Origin: Gordionus sp. m RMFG-2023
Lineage: Eukaryota > Nematomorpha > Gordioida > Chordodea > Parachordodidae
DNA: 64,000 nucleotides
Direction of reading: 5' to 3'
NCBI RefSeq assembly: GCF_954871325.1
Contig: NC_088779.1
Coordinates: 29,434,623-29,498,622, forward strand
Positions 25,028 to 38,010 of the stretch are shown piece by piece; within the stretch, counting starts at the first letter, position 1; each line of letters starts with the position of its first letter. Both the position numbers and the translations under genes were made by a program. Below the pieces are notes generated by a model. It made no database searches. It saw only the letters and a program-made list of their open reading frames with translations, and had not been told where the DNA came from.

Positions 25028-27398
25028 ATGATGGCCCTTCTAAACAATTTGACGGTGATAAAATTTTCATAGTTTATTAAATATAATCTATCTATTTTTT
25101 AAGGTATTATTCAATCTTCATAGTCATATTTTATTTTTGGGTAATTTCCATAGGAATATTTTTATCCAAAAAATAAGTTTACTGCAATCTTGATTTGTAT
25201 AATTTTGATTTGACCAGAAATATATTCCAGTAGGTTTCATAGGCTTATTCAAAGAACACACAACGAATAATGGATTATTGCAATTATTTGCACTGATAAA
25301 TTAATTTTCTATACACTATTCATACTTGCCAATTATTTAAATTATACGAATAATCCCTCGGTGGCCAATTATACCAAATACTTTGCATTTTTATAATCTC
25401 TGACCCATCCGGAATTGACATTTGGCACAAATTTGCTGCTAGGCACATAGAATATGCTTTATTCTTTGAGTATTTTGCCACGAAAAGGCCCTCTTTTATA
25501 AAAAAAAATGTATTGTAAAATAATTTATTAAAATATATATGGTCAGAATTTTTGATTGCACCATTAATTTATTAGATGAGAAAAAAATAACATGCGATAA
25601 AATTATTAATGTAATTAAAATGATTATTAATTTGCTAATATGACAAGCCATTTTTCTAAGGAGGAATTTTACTTACCATGACTTTATTAAAGACAAAATA
25701 ATTTTGATTCTAACTTAAAAATATTTAACAAGCAGTTTAAAAAAACGTTCTAACTTAAAAATATTTAACAAGCAGTTTATATACCATTTTCAATAGAATC
25801 ATTCTTGAGATTAAACATTTATCAATCGACATAATAAATAATTATGTATTCTATTAAATTATTACAATTTTGAAAAAATTTTATTTAAATATATACTCCT
25901 TCGATTTCCAAATTATTCAATTAATTCTATTTAAATATTCTAATTGTTAAAATAATACGATTCTATTCTAATTATTCTATTCCAACTATTTCAACAATTT
26001 GATTCTCATAAAATGAATTATTCAAATTTATTTGCTAAATTTTTTAATAATTGGAATAAAATAAATTTAATTATTAGTTTTATTTTTTTTAATCAAAAAA
26101 TTTTTATTAATATTTGAATAAAATAAAATAAAAAATTTAATATTCTCATTTTTGAATATTTGATTTGATTGGAATTATTTTGAAAAAAAAGATATTCTTC
26201 AAGTTTTCTGAATAGGCATAATGTATTGAGTAAACCTATATAAAAAAATTTAAACAATTTTAGCCATAAAATTTTTTGTATTTTAGCCATAAATTTTTTT
26301 ATATTTTATAATTTATATAAAACAATCTTAGAAAGAAATTAATATAAACTTAGTTATAAAATATTTAAAGCAAAATTTATTGTGATAGTAGTTTTCTCAG
26401 TTTCCTGGAATACATTTCTGGTAAATTAATATGTTTAGGAAGGTTTTTTTAAACTCTCTATCAATAAAATATTATTTTTAGAAATTCCTTCACTTTGATA
26501 AGTCATCTACGTTCATAATTAAAATTATAATGTTTTCTTAACAAATTAAAAAGATTTTTCTGGTGAAGATCAAAAAACTCACGAGATGACAAGGACTTAT
26601 ACAACACCAGGTAAAATAAAATTAATTTTGATATAGAACATTTCTCTACCAGTTAAATCTTTTTTTGTTATATACATATATACAATGTAATGCTACTCAA
26701 TCTTTTTTTTTCTTCTTTAATGTATTACTTTTTCAAATATAAATTTTGACTACTAAATTTTTAAATTTTCTACTCTATAATAAGACAATTTTGATGTTAA
26801 ATCTTGTGCCATTTATGATGTATATATTTTTATATGATATAATTTGAAATTACTGTTCTACGGCTATATACAAACATACATAATTGATTTAATTTATACA
26901 CAGGAATTCCAATAAAAAAGCTCATATTTTTAGGTAAATATTTTATTTGACTATTATTTATTAAAATAACTCACTACAGATAACTTTTATTATTACTAAA
27001 CCTTTAAAAAGTCTAGATTTTCACAAATTATCGAAACTTGAAATAAAATTAAAAATTATAAAATAAACTGAACGAAAATATTCTCCTGTTGAATATTTTC
27101 AATGAAAATATTTTTATTTTCTTAGATGAACAAATTGTTGTTATCTTTATATTATTTTATAAAAAAAAAAATTATTGAATGTAAATTTTCATAGGAAAAG
27201 ATCTCCTAAATTCTATAAGGGAAATATCTTTAAAATAATTTTAACACTCTAATAATAGTATAAATAAATATTATCAAATTTTTTCCTAGTTGTAAAAATA
27301 CCTTAAAAATAATCTAATTACTCTTATGATAAATTTTTATTTAACTAGTTATCAAAAATCAACCAGAAGGACAGAAGAATTCTGATATGACGCCATAA
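25028..27398 (+). CDS. Micro-exon gene, copy 1 (3' part)
   Basis: Four exons are supported: 25,028-25,054 (27 nt), 26,554-26,610 (57 nt), 26,904-26,933 (30 nt) and 27,349-27,398 with stop TAA. All start and end in phase 1; the first three are multiples of three, so they can be skipped without frame loss. Peptides: DDGPSKQFD, then DFSGEDQKTHEMTRTYTTP, then GIPIKKLIFL, then VIKNQPEGQKNSDMTP. Acceptors read tatacag, taaaaag, tacacag and taactag; donors GTGATA, GTAAAA and GTAAAT. Copy 2 has the same exons in the same phase. No first exon or signal peptide was found, so the 5' end is unknown. The product has no cysteine and is rich in K, T, D, E, P and G. I do not recognise the family. The design recalls micro-exon genes of schistosomes; that is inference. 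Confidence 0.6.
25105..25870. other. Segment present only in copy 1
   Basis: Copy 2 passes from attaaatacaacttatctatatttttt (about 50,640) straight into the block that resumes at about 25,870 in copy 1. The extra 765 bp holds the lectin-like minus-strand reading (25.12-25.50 kb), a 32-bp direct repeat (about 25,709-25,781), and otherwise AT-rich DNA. It lies inside the intron between the 27-nt and 57-nt exons. Insertion in copy 1 or loss from copy 2 cannot be told apart. Confidence 0.55.
25124..25500 (-). pseudogene. C-type-lectin-like domain relic
   Basis: On the minus strand a first stretch (25,500 to 25,320) reads GLFVAKYSKNKAYSMCLAAN, then LCQMSIPDGSEIIKMQSIWY. The pattern A-x3-C...L-x3-P...E...I/M is that of the N-terminal half of a C-type lectin fold. 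A second stretch (about 25,300 to 25,124), in another frame, reads NNCNNPLFVVCSLNKP, matching the C-terminal C-x4-6-(P)F-x-VC motif. A GTATGA follows the first stretch and tttatcag precedes the second, but the 33-nt gap and the phases do not fit a clean intron. I call it a decayed domain or damaged two-exon gene. Its origin, host gene or passenger, is unknown. Confidence 0.4.
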
Positions 27399-27544
27399 AA
27401 CAAAAAACAATTCAAATTACTAAAAATTATTTTCACTTATATTTTTATATTAATTAAGTTTGGCATTTGGGAAATCATCATTTATTCAATAATTTAATAA
27501 ACTTATTGCATGTATATTTATGATCAAAATACTTTGTGATTGTA

Positions 27545-30500
27545 GCATTATTAAATTTTAAAATTTATTATGTTCGGTCTTATCTTCTCTAATATTTTAA
27601 ATAAAATTATTTTGTGAATAACCTAACAAACAATCATCATATCTTAATATGAATTTCGCGTTTTAAATAATGAAAGTAATTATACAAATTATATTCAAAT
27701 ATATTTACGTATAGCAGTAAGATTAATATATCTTGCGTATATTTAAATTCATAAATTTTAAATTTTTTAAATCAAATTTATACAAAAGGCCCAAACACAA
27801 CATATTTACGAAAGACCTTTAAAAAATTATATATTAAAATTATTTTTTTTTTCGTGAAAATAGAATAAGAGAAAAGTTTAAAGCTTTTTTACATGTCATA
27901 AGAAATTAAATTAAACAGGAAAATTTATGGAAAATGTAATGATATTCTGAAATATAAATTAATATATTTATTTTTTCTTCAATTTGAATAAAAGTATAAA
28001 ATAAACAAACTCGCTTAACTGGATATTCTAAATTGGTTAAACTAATTTTAGAGCTCACTTTATAAATACTTATTATATTACTATATAGTTTCTTTAGCTA
28101 TGCAAAAGATTATCCAGTTTGTAATTTAAGCAGCTATTAAAATAAATTAGTTTATCTTCATTAAAATCTTATAACTTATTGTTCAACAAATCTTTTATTT
28201 CAACCTTTAAAAACTTTATATGCATTAATAATCATTAATTTTAGCTTAAAAGGAATAATTGAATACATAGCACCTTAAATATAAAATTTATATATATATT
28301 AATACAATACAAATAAATATAGGTTTTTTGAAGAAAAAAAAACTTATCTTAAAATAATTTTTAAAAATATTTTTCTATAATAATTGGTCAGGCATTATTT
28401 AAACATTCTCTCTAGAGCTCTTAACAAATGAAAAGAAAGACATTATTATTTAAATTAAGTCATTTTTCTCAATTTAAGTTTTCCAAACCTAAAGAGATTA
28501 AAATTTAAACGTATAAATAAACTACTAGAAAAATAAAAGTTTAGGTCTAAAGTTTACTGCAAAAATTGTCTGCTCTATAGTAAGTAATATAATAAATAGA
28601 ATAATAATTGTAAACACAATATTTATTCATCCATATGAATTGGATATAAAAATATATAATAAGGATATAACATTATAATAGATACAATGGATGGGTAGTT
28701 AACCTCACTCAATTATAGTTAATCATAAACCATATATAATTGACGAATATGATAAATGATGATGTATAAAGAGAATTCTACAATATATTCCTGCTTTACT
28801 ACATTTTTCCTTCATTAATTAGAAACAATTTCCTAGAGGCATTTATGAACAAGAGTTTCTTCTAAAATATTTGTCTTTGGTCTCCATTTATCTTTACAGT
28901 TAGCTGGCAAAGAGATCGCCATCATCCTTGAATGGCTCATGAATATTATCTTGGTCATGATATTTATAACAGAAAAATTCCCCAGGTTGAAAAAATCATT
29001 TAAAAATAGTAATTTTATCATTCTCATTTTTAATGATTGTATTGTGAATTTACTTCATTCTTCCTCAATTTCATTCAATATAATCAAAATGAACATCTTC
29101 ATTTGTACCAAAAATAAATTTATAATTATCTTTCTTTTGCAAATCTACCAATTTTTCTTTACCTACAATTATAATAAATCATTCAATATCAGAATCCAAA
29201 TTAAGGTTATTATCAGCCAAAATTTTATCATATTTTGCAAATTCTTCATAATTTATTCCACTGACTAAATTATAATTCACAATTTTTTTCTTTATCCATA
29301 TTAATTTTATGAAATAGCCAATATACCTAGGTCTCAAACAAATATATCTTTAACTTTCCATGATTTTTTAAAATCATTTCTCATATTATATTTTATAAAA
29401 CATCCAATAGAATCATATTACAGGTTATTTGTTTCGTCATTGCCAATTTAATGAATTAAATATATTCATACTTTCATTTACATCCATGACTGCGCCAATA
29501 TAATAAATAGAATAATCATTGCAATCACAATATATTCATATAACACATACAAATAAAAGGTAGGATATAAAAATATGTAATAATCCGGATATCATATTCT
29601 AATAGATATCATGGGTGTTAGATAATTAACCTCACCCATATTAATCGTAAATATATATATTCATTATAATTTAATTGACAATATAATAATTCATAATGAA
29701 TAAATAGTATAATTCCTACATAACTACAGGTATCAGGTTTCATATCAATTTAGCAAAACTTTTATTATGAAACTGTTTTTTTGCAAAAATTTTATAAAAG
29801 AATATAATGTAAAAATAATTATGGCAATTCTTGTTATCTCGAATCAACATTCACGAATTCTATGAAGACTATACGACAACAATTCTTTCATCATGAATAA
29901 ATAATAGTGAAATTTTATAAAGTAGTCATAACGAAACCTAAATTGCGAAGACTATATAGTTAAAACTATTTCGCCATTTATTGCCCTGAAATCGATATCG
30001 AGAAAACATGCTAGAGTAACATAACTACTGCAAAAGTGTCTTCACTATTTTATGATAATTTTTTTAAACCGTATTGATTAAATTATATCTTTAAAATAAT
30101 ATTTACAAACTCGATTCAATGATAAAGGCTTTAATTATTCTTTATGATTATAATTTGCTAGCCTTCTTATGATTTTCCTCGAAATCTTATTTATATGAAT
30201 CTCAAAAAAAGAACTAAGGTTTTAAGAATATAAAAATTAATATATTCATTAGTTATCCTTGACCCCTTTGAGAGTGATATCTGGGTTACGACAATATTTA
30301 TCACATGATTAATACCTATTATAAATAAATTCATTAATTAAATCTGCATCATTAAAAAAAATATAGTTATAAGTTAAATAAAAACTATATAGTATTCATA
30401 TTCCCTCTTATCTGATTTTGTATAGGGATTTTAAAAATCAATTACTTCAAATTTGAAAAAATAGAAAATTAACTATATTTTTAAAATTTCTTACAGTTGT
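27545..30500. other. Block present only in copy 1
   Basis: Copy 2 joins the flanks of this 2.95 kb block near 52.29-52.31 kb. It contains a pair of direct repeats (28.59-28.80 and 29.50-29.74 kb) and a decayed unrecognised reading between them; the rest is AT-rich DNA in which I see no gene. Confidence 0.5.
28588..29735. repeat. Direct repeats flanking an unrecognised decayed segment
   Basis: About 210-240 bp at 28,588-28,800 returns at 29,495-29,735, sharing ataataaatagaataat, gatataaaaatat, gttaattaacctcac-like and ttataatttaattgac-like blocks. Between them the minus strand has a protein-like reading (KEKLVDLQKKDNYKFIFGTN and PGEFFCYKYHDQDNIHEPFK) with several stops. The antisense ORF at 28,939-29,268 is hydrophobic and low in complexity and I do not trust it. 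No terminal motif fixes an element type. Confidence 0.4.
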
Positions 30501-31629
30501 CTAATTATTATAGTAATTATTTATAAAATACATTTATTTTGTCCCTACCAAGCGATTAAAGATCATCAAAAAGCATCTACTATGTGCTATCTAATATAAA
30601 ATTTCAAAAAAAATAGGGATAATAGAAATGAAAGTGAAGGTGAAGGTTATATAATCGATAATTTTATAGGCAGTCTAAAGCAACGGAGTTTGAGTCATAT
30701 GGAGAAAATGTATATATTGATGAAATTATAAAAATCATCCTTTAATAAAACCAAATATACAAATGATTTATTTATAATATATTAACAATAAATTTATCTT
30801 ATTTTTTATGAACATATCTCAGTTTTTGCTATTTATTGAAATATAGAAGACAAAAGGAAACTCGCCATAATCTTTAAATATATAGTATTATACGAGATAG
30901 TTATATCGATGCGCATTATGTAAAAAAAATACTTGATAAAATAACGCAATATGACACATAAATTTCCATGGAACTAAATTTTAAATATATATTTTAGAGG
31001 TTACAAGGCCTAACCCGTACGGTTATATTTTATCAGGCCCTATACCCTGATTTTAAGATGGTATAATGAATGATTTCCTCTAAGATTTAAAATATAATTT
31101 AAATAGAAGTGTATACATTATTGGATTTTGAAATTAAATTACAATTATTTTTAGTGAATTATTTTATTTAATAATTTCTTTAATCAACATGGATTAGGAA
31201 TTTTATAGTGTTCATCAAGTAAATACATTATAGTTATTTATTATTATTAAAATATTTCATCCCATCAAATTGTGTACGTTGAGCATCTTGAGCATAAGCA
31301 TGCATGGGCTTTAAAAAAACAAAAGAATTAATTCTAATATAAATTTAAGTATATTTTTTCTAAATGATATTTTTAAAAATTCATATTATATTTGGATATA
31401 AAGTCAATAATATTCAATTGAACCTACCATTCTTATTCATTAGAGCTTATCCATATAATAATAAATTTTTTATAATTATATTTATCTATAGAGATTATAT
31501 ATTGAAACAACAGAAAAACATCAAATGAATATTATTAAACAAATCATATGGTAAGTTAAAAATAGAATTTTGAAATAAAATATGGGAAAAATATTTATAT
31601 GTAAGATTTAAAGCTTCAAAGCTTAAGAA

Positions 31630-32060
31630 TGACTTCCACACATATAAAAATGTGATTTAATTGAACTCAATCCACGATACACTATAGGTAGTTCTGGGTT
31701 TAGTGGAAATGATTAAATATTATTTTAATATCAAGATGTTGTTAAATGGCTCAATTTGTGGGGATTTTTAAAAACGACCAACTCAAAATATTACTTATAA
31801 AAATATTGCTTAGGCCTGGCTATTTCGCGAATGGATGCCGAAACCTTTGTGCCACGTATAAGAATAATCTTCCGGCATGTAATATTTTGTTATATATAAA
31901 ATATTGTTATCCGTTTTTAAAAATCGTCTCAAATAGAGCCGTTTAATAATACTATAGATGAGAAATATTATTTTACAAAATTTTCTGGACACAATTGTTA
32001 ATAGGAAAATTAGAAGAAGAAAAAATTACAGTTTAAACTGTTTATAGAAAAAAAATAAAT
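31630..32060. repeat. Local duplicated block with MITE (first copy)
   Basis: This block matches 33,165-33,560, including aatgattaaatattattttaat, the MITE of the TAGTGTTGTTAAA family (31,737-31,955 here, 33,286-33,458 there) and the following aaaattagaagaaga stretch. Both MITEs share internal tgcctggc(c/t)atttcgc and ccaaacctt-like blocks, also seen at 15.27 kb. Confidence 0.55.
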
Positions 32061-32099
32061 AGATTTAAAAATTGTATTTCTCAAGTTTCATATGACTTT

Positions 32100-32650
32100 T
32101 TTGCGGCCCTGTGAATGATTTGGATTCCATGAAAAACTGTTTTTAAAATCTTGCCCCTGGTATTCGAGAATTATTAGGGATTATTTTACTATCATAATGT
32201 TTCTCTATAATCAGTTCATTTAATTCATTAATAATCATAATTAAAATTTTGATATTTTACGGGCCATGCCTATTTTTAAAAAAGAAATCTGGTTGGGAAG
32301 GGCCAAATATTTTATAGGAAAAATTCTGGGCGGGTCTTGGAATTTTTTTTAAAATATATCTAAATTTATAACAAATTCGCTTGGCTGTTGTCCTACGTAT
32401 ATTATCGTTGATTATGACTGAAATAAATAAATTTTGGGTATGACTAAATACGCGCAATATGGCGTCCCGTGTCAAAGAAGCTTAATTTAAATTATATTAG
32501 TATAGAATCGTATTTAGCATCATAAGGTGAGTGAGAAAATGTTTTTTTTAATTTTAAAATTTAACGTTCCTACCGGCCCGGTAAAATTTTTTAAAAAAAT
32601 TTTGAGCCCGTCAGGTCTGGTTTGGGTTTGGCAGGACTTAAAAAAATAGG
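32100..32650. repeat. CCGGGC-rich dispersed element
   Basis: GC islands (gggaagggccaaat, ctgggcgggtcttgg, ctaccggcccgg, gagcccgtcaggtctgg) are spaced by AT tracts, related to the element at 2.39 kb but longer and partly reversed. No ORF of interest. Confidence 0.45.
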
Positions 32651-33164
32651 ACGATGCAGATCACTAGTAAGTATCGCAAATATTAATGCTATCTATAAAC
32701 ATTTAATATTTCCCCAAATGCCAATTTCCCGAACTTTTGAGCGTAATTATTAGAATATATTTATAAATGAACACTTCACCTGTTTACGTAAATTTTCAAC
32801 CTTATTAAAATATTAGTGGAATTTTTTGAAATTATACTATTCAAAACACAAGTTCGATTTAGTTGAAAAGCTGTCGAAAGATAATAAAAAACTCTGGGAA
32901 AAAAAATCTCGATGAATTAAAATGAAGCGTAAATAAAAATATTTAGAAATATAAGTAGGAAAATAAATATCTATATATTTAAAAATATAATGGGTAATAA
33001 AGGTAATATGTATGTTACTATTCCACTTACTGTGTTTACATTTTTATACCAAAGTATGCTGCTTATAGCCTATTTCAGCTCAGCAGGATTTTATTAAAAG
33101 TGTTTTTGACGTGCCAACTATTTTAATATTTTTAATACAAGATTTATTGCCCTAGAGTTTACGA

Positions 33165-33560
33165 AGAGTGGCTTAATCCAAACATATGGATATGTGATAT
33201 AAGTGAACTCATTACATGGAGGACTAAAAACTAGTCTTGCGTCTAGTGTAAATGATTAAATATTATTTTAATATTCAAGATGAGTCGTGTTGTTTGAGCT
33301 TATTTTTAAAAACGATTTACTCAAAATATTAGTTATAAAAATATGGCCAATGCCTGGCCATTTCGCAAATGAATGTCCAAACCTTTCTGCCACATATGAG
33401 AAAAATCTTATTGTTCTCCATTTTTAAAAATCGGCTCAAATAGAACCGTATAATAATAGACCAGAAAAATTATTTTACAAAATTTGCTGGTTAATGGGAA
33501 AATTAGAAAGAAGAAAATATTACAATTTTAACTGCGTATAAAAAAAAATATTAATTATCT
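33165..33560. repeat. Local duplicated block with MITE (second copy)
   Basis: Partner of the block at 31.63-32.06 kb. The MITE at 33,286-33,458 has lost its first bases but keeps the distal aatcggctcaaatagaaccg end. Confidence 0.5.
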
Positions 33561-36500
33561 TTAATAGACATTGCTGCAATAATTCTCAAAATCAGAACAT
33601 TAATAACTAAAATTCTTGATAAGGCTGACCTATCGATATCGAACCTATGGTCTTTTTTTTTACTACATAATTTACGTCCAGATGATTACATCTAGATTTC
33701 TTGACATACTTAGAAAATACATGTGAAATTGTTTATGCGTAACTGGGTCTCCCTTCCCATTTAAAATGGATCTTATTGATTAATCAAATTTCCTCAAAAT
33801 TAATAAGTAATTTCCACGATTTATAATTCACACTGCTCTTATTACTAATTTTTTAGGGATATTTTGGTTGCAAATTTGATTGTTTATAGGTCAAAAATGT
33901 TTTCTTTTAAAAAAAATGAAAAATACAAATAAAAAACTAAAAAATTAATACGAATTATAAATGCGCTAACATATACTTAAAACAAACCAAAATAAGGTAA
34001 ATTTTCATAAGTTGTTTAAGCTAAGCAGCAATATCGAGATCAGAGCGAACCTAAAAACAGTCTCATACCTTAGTAAAAATCAAACAAACTATTTATTGGA
34101 AATATTATCTGGAGCCTCATATGTTTCAAGAATATTATTCCTTTACTTTTTTTTAGAAATTTTTGTATAATTAATTTTTTTTTAAATATTTTATAATTAT
34201 CAGGAAATTAAGTTGTGAATTCTTTAAAATTAAAAACGATCATCAGATAAATGTATGTTTAGTTTTCTTTCTTTTCTTGTTATTCTTTCTTATTAAGATT
34301 GTTGTTTTTTATAGTAATTTTATAAAATATATGTTGTTATAATTTTTATTTTGAAAAAAAATGTTAATTTAGTTAAATTGCAAATACTTCTTATCACCCT
34401 TTTAAAAATTCATCGTAAGTATCCATATGATTTACCCAATTATGAGCTTCCTTAATAGCAATCAGTAAGTTTTACCTGGTCCTATTAGATAAAAGATATA
34501 GATTTTATACAATTATAACAATATTCTGTATTAGTACTAGTTTTAGCTTTTGGCTGATATAGTGCTAAATTATAGTTTATGAAATTTTACCTTATATTTT
34601 AAATATTAATCGGAATATTCCTATTACAAAATGTTCGTAAGAATTTCTAAAACCTAAGAAATATAATTATATTATTTATTGATGGCTTTCTAGTGGGGTT
34701 ATCCTTCGTGATAATATTTGTAAATACAATTTCTTAAATAAATTTTTATAGCTTATATTATTAAATGAACTCATAATAATAAAAATGAAGTTTAAACAAA
34801 TAAGAAATTAAACAAACATAAGTTCAAAGGCGAATTAAAATTTATTATTTAATAAACATATTAAACCCATCTTATTTTATACTTAATATATAAAATAATT
34901 TATTTTACATTTGTATAAAAATTTTTTTTTAAAATATAACCAAAGTTGATATGCTATTTAATTACCATTTAATCATTATTCTAATATCTATTCTCGGATT
35001 TTCATTCTACACTATTAACGGATTTCCTAATATAGAAAGTCTTTCATATTTATAATAATTAATTTTATGTTAGATTCTATATTTTATTAATGATTTTTAT
35101 TAATATTTATTAATAATAGTTTTTAAATAAACCTTGCAACTTACCTTTTTTCTCCATATTACTGTCAGTGTTTTTTTTAATATTCATTTAATTTTTTAAA
35201 TAAAGTTACATTATTATATATAGCTATGAATTTTATTCTGTTTCTGTTTAATTTATTTTATGTTAACTATAAAAGCGAGGATATGTTTTTTTTTCTAATA
35301 GAATTGATAACAATTTTATAAGATTCAAAGCGACTTGCCTAAATGAGTAGAACAATGTAGCTATGATGGGACAAGGTGATTATCACCAATCGTAAAATCT
35401 CAGACCAAAGGTTTGCTAGATCCAAAGGGGACTAGAGTTTTGTCGTCAGGGCATTTTTTATCTACGCTGAACGTGAGTTCTAGAATGCAGGGAAGATTGG
35501 TCTTTTCCTTCTTTTGATCAGAATTGTAGCAATAAGTGGGTTAATTTTGTTGTGTCAATTAATTTTAGATATAAAATTTTATTGGAGCTGGCATCCAATA
35601 CAGACTAGAAAATAAATAAAATTTTAATTAATTATATATATGATAATAATTAAAATAAAATATTTGGAATTTAATTTTTATTAATAATAAGATCAATATT
35701 AATGTTTAAAATATTGCTACCTTTTACATAGGTATCAGCCCAAAACGCTATGATTCTTTCTTATTTATTTTTAAAAATTATATTTTAATAAATCATAAGC
35801 AAGGGTAGGAAAATGAATAATTTTCTCCACTCAATCGTAAATTTGCCTATTCTTATCAATATCATATTATGCTAATTAAAAATTTATTTCTAAATATTCT
35901 ATTAAAATTAAGTTTTTATATTTTGTTACATTTTATTAATATTTGAAGTTTATTTTATATATAAATAAATAACTAGTAAATATTTCTAGTGTTCTCCCAC
36001 TTGTTATTATTATATCTGTGTAACGAGGCGATGTCTGCTTCTTTCTAAAAAAAATTTGGAAAGATTATTTGAGGAGAGGGTTTGTATAATTCATGCGCGT
36101 TCATGGATGGATCATAATTCACGCACTAAATAAATGAAAGAATTTTTAAAGTTTTCGACTTTTATTTTCTTTAAATGTGTAGAGGACGGCATCTTATCTA
36201 TTAATAATTATAAGAAAAAATTTTGGAAGCAAAATAGAAAAATCATTTTGACATAAGTCAATTTACCATAAAAATAGTAAACTAATGTTTATAAAGTTAC
36301 ACAAAATATAAGATGATCTAATATAAATAATTCCGTACGAGTATAGAATTCCACGAAAAGCAATTCATGTAACTTTCATATCTCTTCGTCAAAAATATAT
36401 GATTCGATGCGATAAAAAGGTTTTCATATCAATATCGCATAAGAATTCAAGTATATTTCTATAAGCTGAAAAAAAATTCTTTCTTTCTTAAATTCTGTTT

Positions 36501-36702
36501 ACCAATATTCATATAGACTAAAATAATCAATATTAAACTTTTCAAAAGATAAATCTTATCAATTTTAAATAGTAGAGGGCTTATTAAGAATCTGAGATAA
36601 AACCTTCCATACTAATGATTTACAAAAAACAGCTATGTTTAAATTAATTATAATGTAATGGCGATACATAATTGTAAAAGATCTAAATATATTATAGATA
36701 AA

Positions 36703-36792
36703 TATATATATAATCCATTATTATATATTGATATATATTTAATCCATTATTATATATTAATATATATTTAATCCATTATTATATATTAATCC
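36703..36792. repeat. 29-bp AT-rich tandem repeat
   Basis: Unit starts with taatccattattatatatt recur at 36,711, 36,740 and 36,769, period 29, with a partial fourth start at 36,787. Copy 1 has unrelated sequence at the matching place (about 10,180-10,380), so the array arose after the duplication. Confidence 0.85.
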
Positions 36793-37832
36793 AGTTGCAA
36801 AGGAAGTTTGAGCCTTGGTTGGAAGTTTTAAAAGTTAATAGTACCAATTTTATTTAAACTTTGTGTTTGCGTATCTAATATGCCCAGCAAGATAATTGGG
36901 ATGAAGAGAAAGTGATGAGGACTATCATATTATGTTTTAGATTTTATCTTTTGCATCGGAAAAAATCACGTGGGCATTCTTAAACTCCTAAGAAGGTTGA
37001 GAGCACAAGAAGGCCGACACAGGTAAAATTCTCGACGAGAAAATTGCCATACTGCCAATGATATAAAATAATTGTGGTTATTACATAAAATTTTATACAT
37101 TAAAACATTTCAAAATTAAAATATTTATTCATTACATATATAGGGATTCAACTTTGCGAAAGTAATTTCAATAAAAAAAAATATTTTAATTGCAATTATC
37201 TATAATAAAAAATAATAATTTCATTACGGTATACAAAATATATTTTTACTATTTTGGTAGTGCATGATCAAATAAGTAGAGCCTTACAAAAAAGTTTTCA
37301 CGTCTGACCGACTTTAAAAGAAATAAGGCGCTCTTAACCCTACCCGATCACAAAATTTTTATTTCATCATGGCCGGAGCTAGACCCGATTAAATAGTTTT
37401 GAAATTTTAGTTTGATTAATATAAAATCTAAGGTAAAATTAAACATTATATATATCCATTCACATATTGCCACCTTTTAAAAATATATATAAACCCTTTT
37501 AAAAAGAAATCTTTTATTTGGGAAATGAAAATTACTCAGATTATGAAAATGAGTAAGATTAATATGACATGTGATTCTGATTGACTTTTTCCTAAAATAA
37601 AATAATTATTGAGCGAATTTATAATATTTTAAGATTGGTTCGGGCCATACCTAGCTTAAGAAAAATGTCCAATGTCCTGACTCCGTTCGAGTTTCAGGGA
37701 ACCGAGCTAGCCTCTAAGAACAAGGGAGCGCCTATATCCTAGAAACTTTCATATCCTCAAATGAATGCCGTTTTCTTATAATAATTATTTATTTGAAAAA
37801 AATTTTGCATCTTTTGAAATAAGGGTTTAATT

Positions 37833-38010
37833 TAGTGTTAAACAGCTCGATTTGAAATATCTCAATATTTAACCAGGAAATTAATGCCTAAACTTCGAGA
37901 ATTTGCTAATAGATGTCCAAACATTTGTGCTATCTATGACTAAAATTTTTTGCGTAATATTCTAATATTGAGATAAACGTTTTTAAATATAGACTCAAAT
38001 CGAGCCGATA
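37833..38010. repeat. MITE, counterpart of the one at 11.4 kb
   Basis: Begins gttaaacagctcgattt and ends agactcaaatcgagccg; same family as 15.19-15.40 kb and orthologous by position to 11.40-11.57 kb. Confidence 0.5.

Larger units (their letters stand above)
30863..34189. other. Spacer between duplication copies
   Basis: No gene recognised. It holds two MITE-bearing paralogous blocks (31.63-32.06 and 33.17-33.56 kb), a CCGGGC-rich element (32.10-32.65 kb) and AT-rich DNA. A minus-strand reading of about 50 codons near 33.55-33.70 kb is not convincing. Confidence 0.6.

Noticed and set aside
26401-26420. Possible 20-nt exon between tttctcag and GTAAAT in copy 1
   Set aside because: Length breaks the phase-1 pattern and neither the acceptor nor the donor is conserved in copy 2.
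27126-27140. Possible micro-exon after a strong ttttcttag acceptor
   Set aside because: The acceptor is conserved in copy 2 (51,905) but the donors are weak and the implied lengths (11 and 15 nt) differ by a non-multiple of three.
28939-29268. Plus-strand ORF of 109 codons
   Set aside because: Hydrophobic, low-complexity Ile/Phe/Asn composition typical of AT-rich antisense; the opposite strand is more protein-like.
33553-33690. Minus-strand reading of about 50 codons containing RFDIDRSALSRILVINVLIL
   Set aside because: No start codon, paralog or recognisable motif; this length is expected by chance on two strands.
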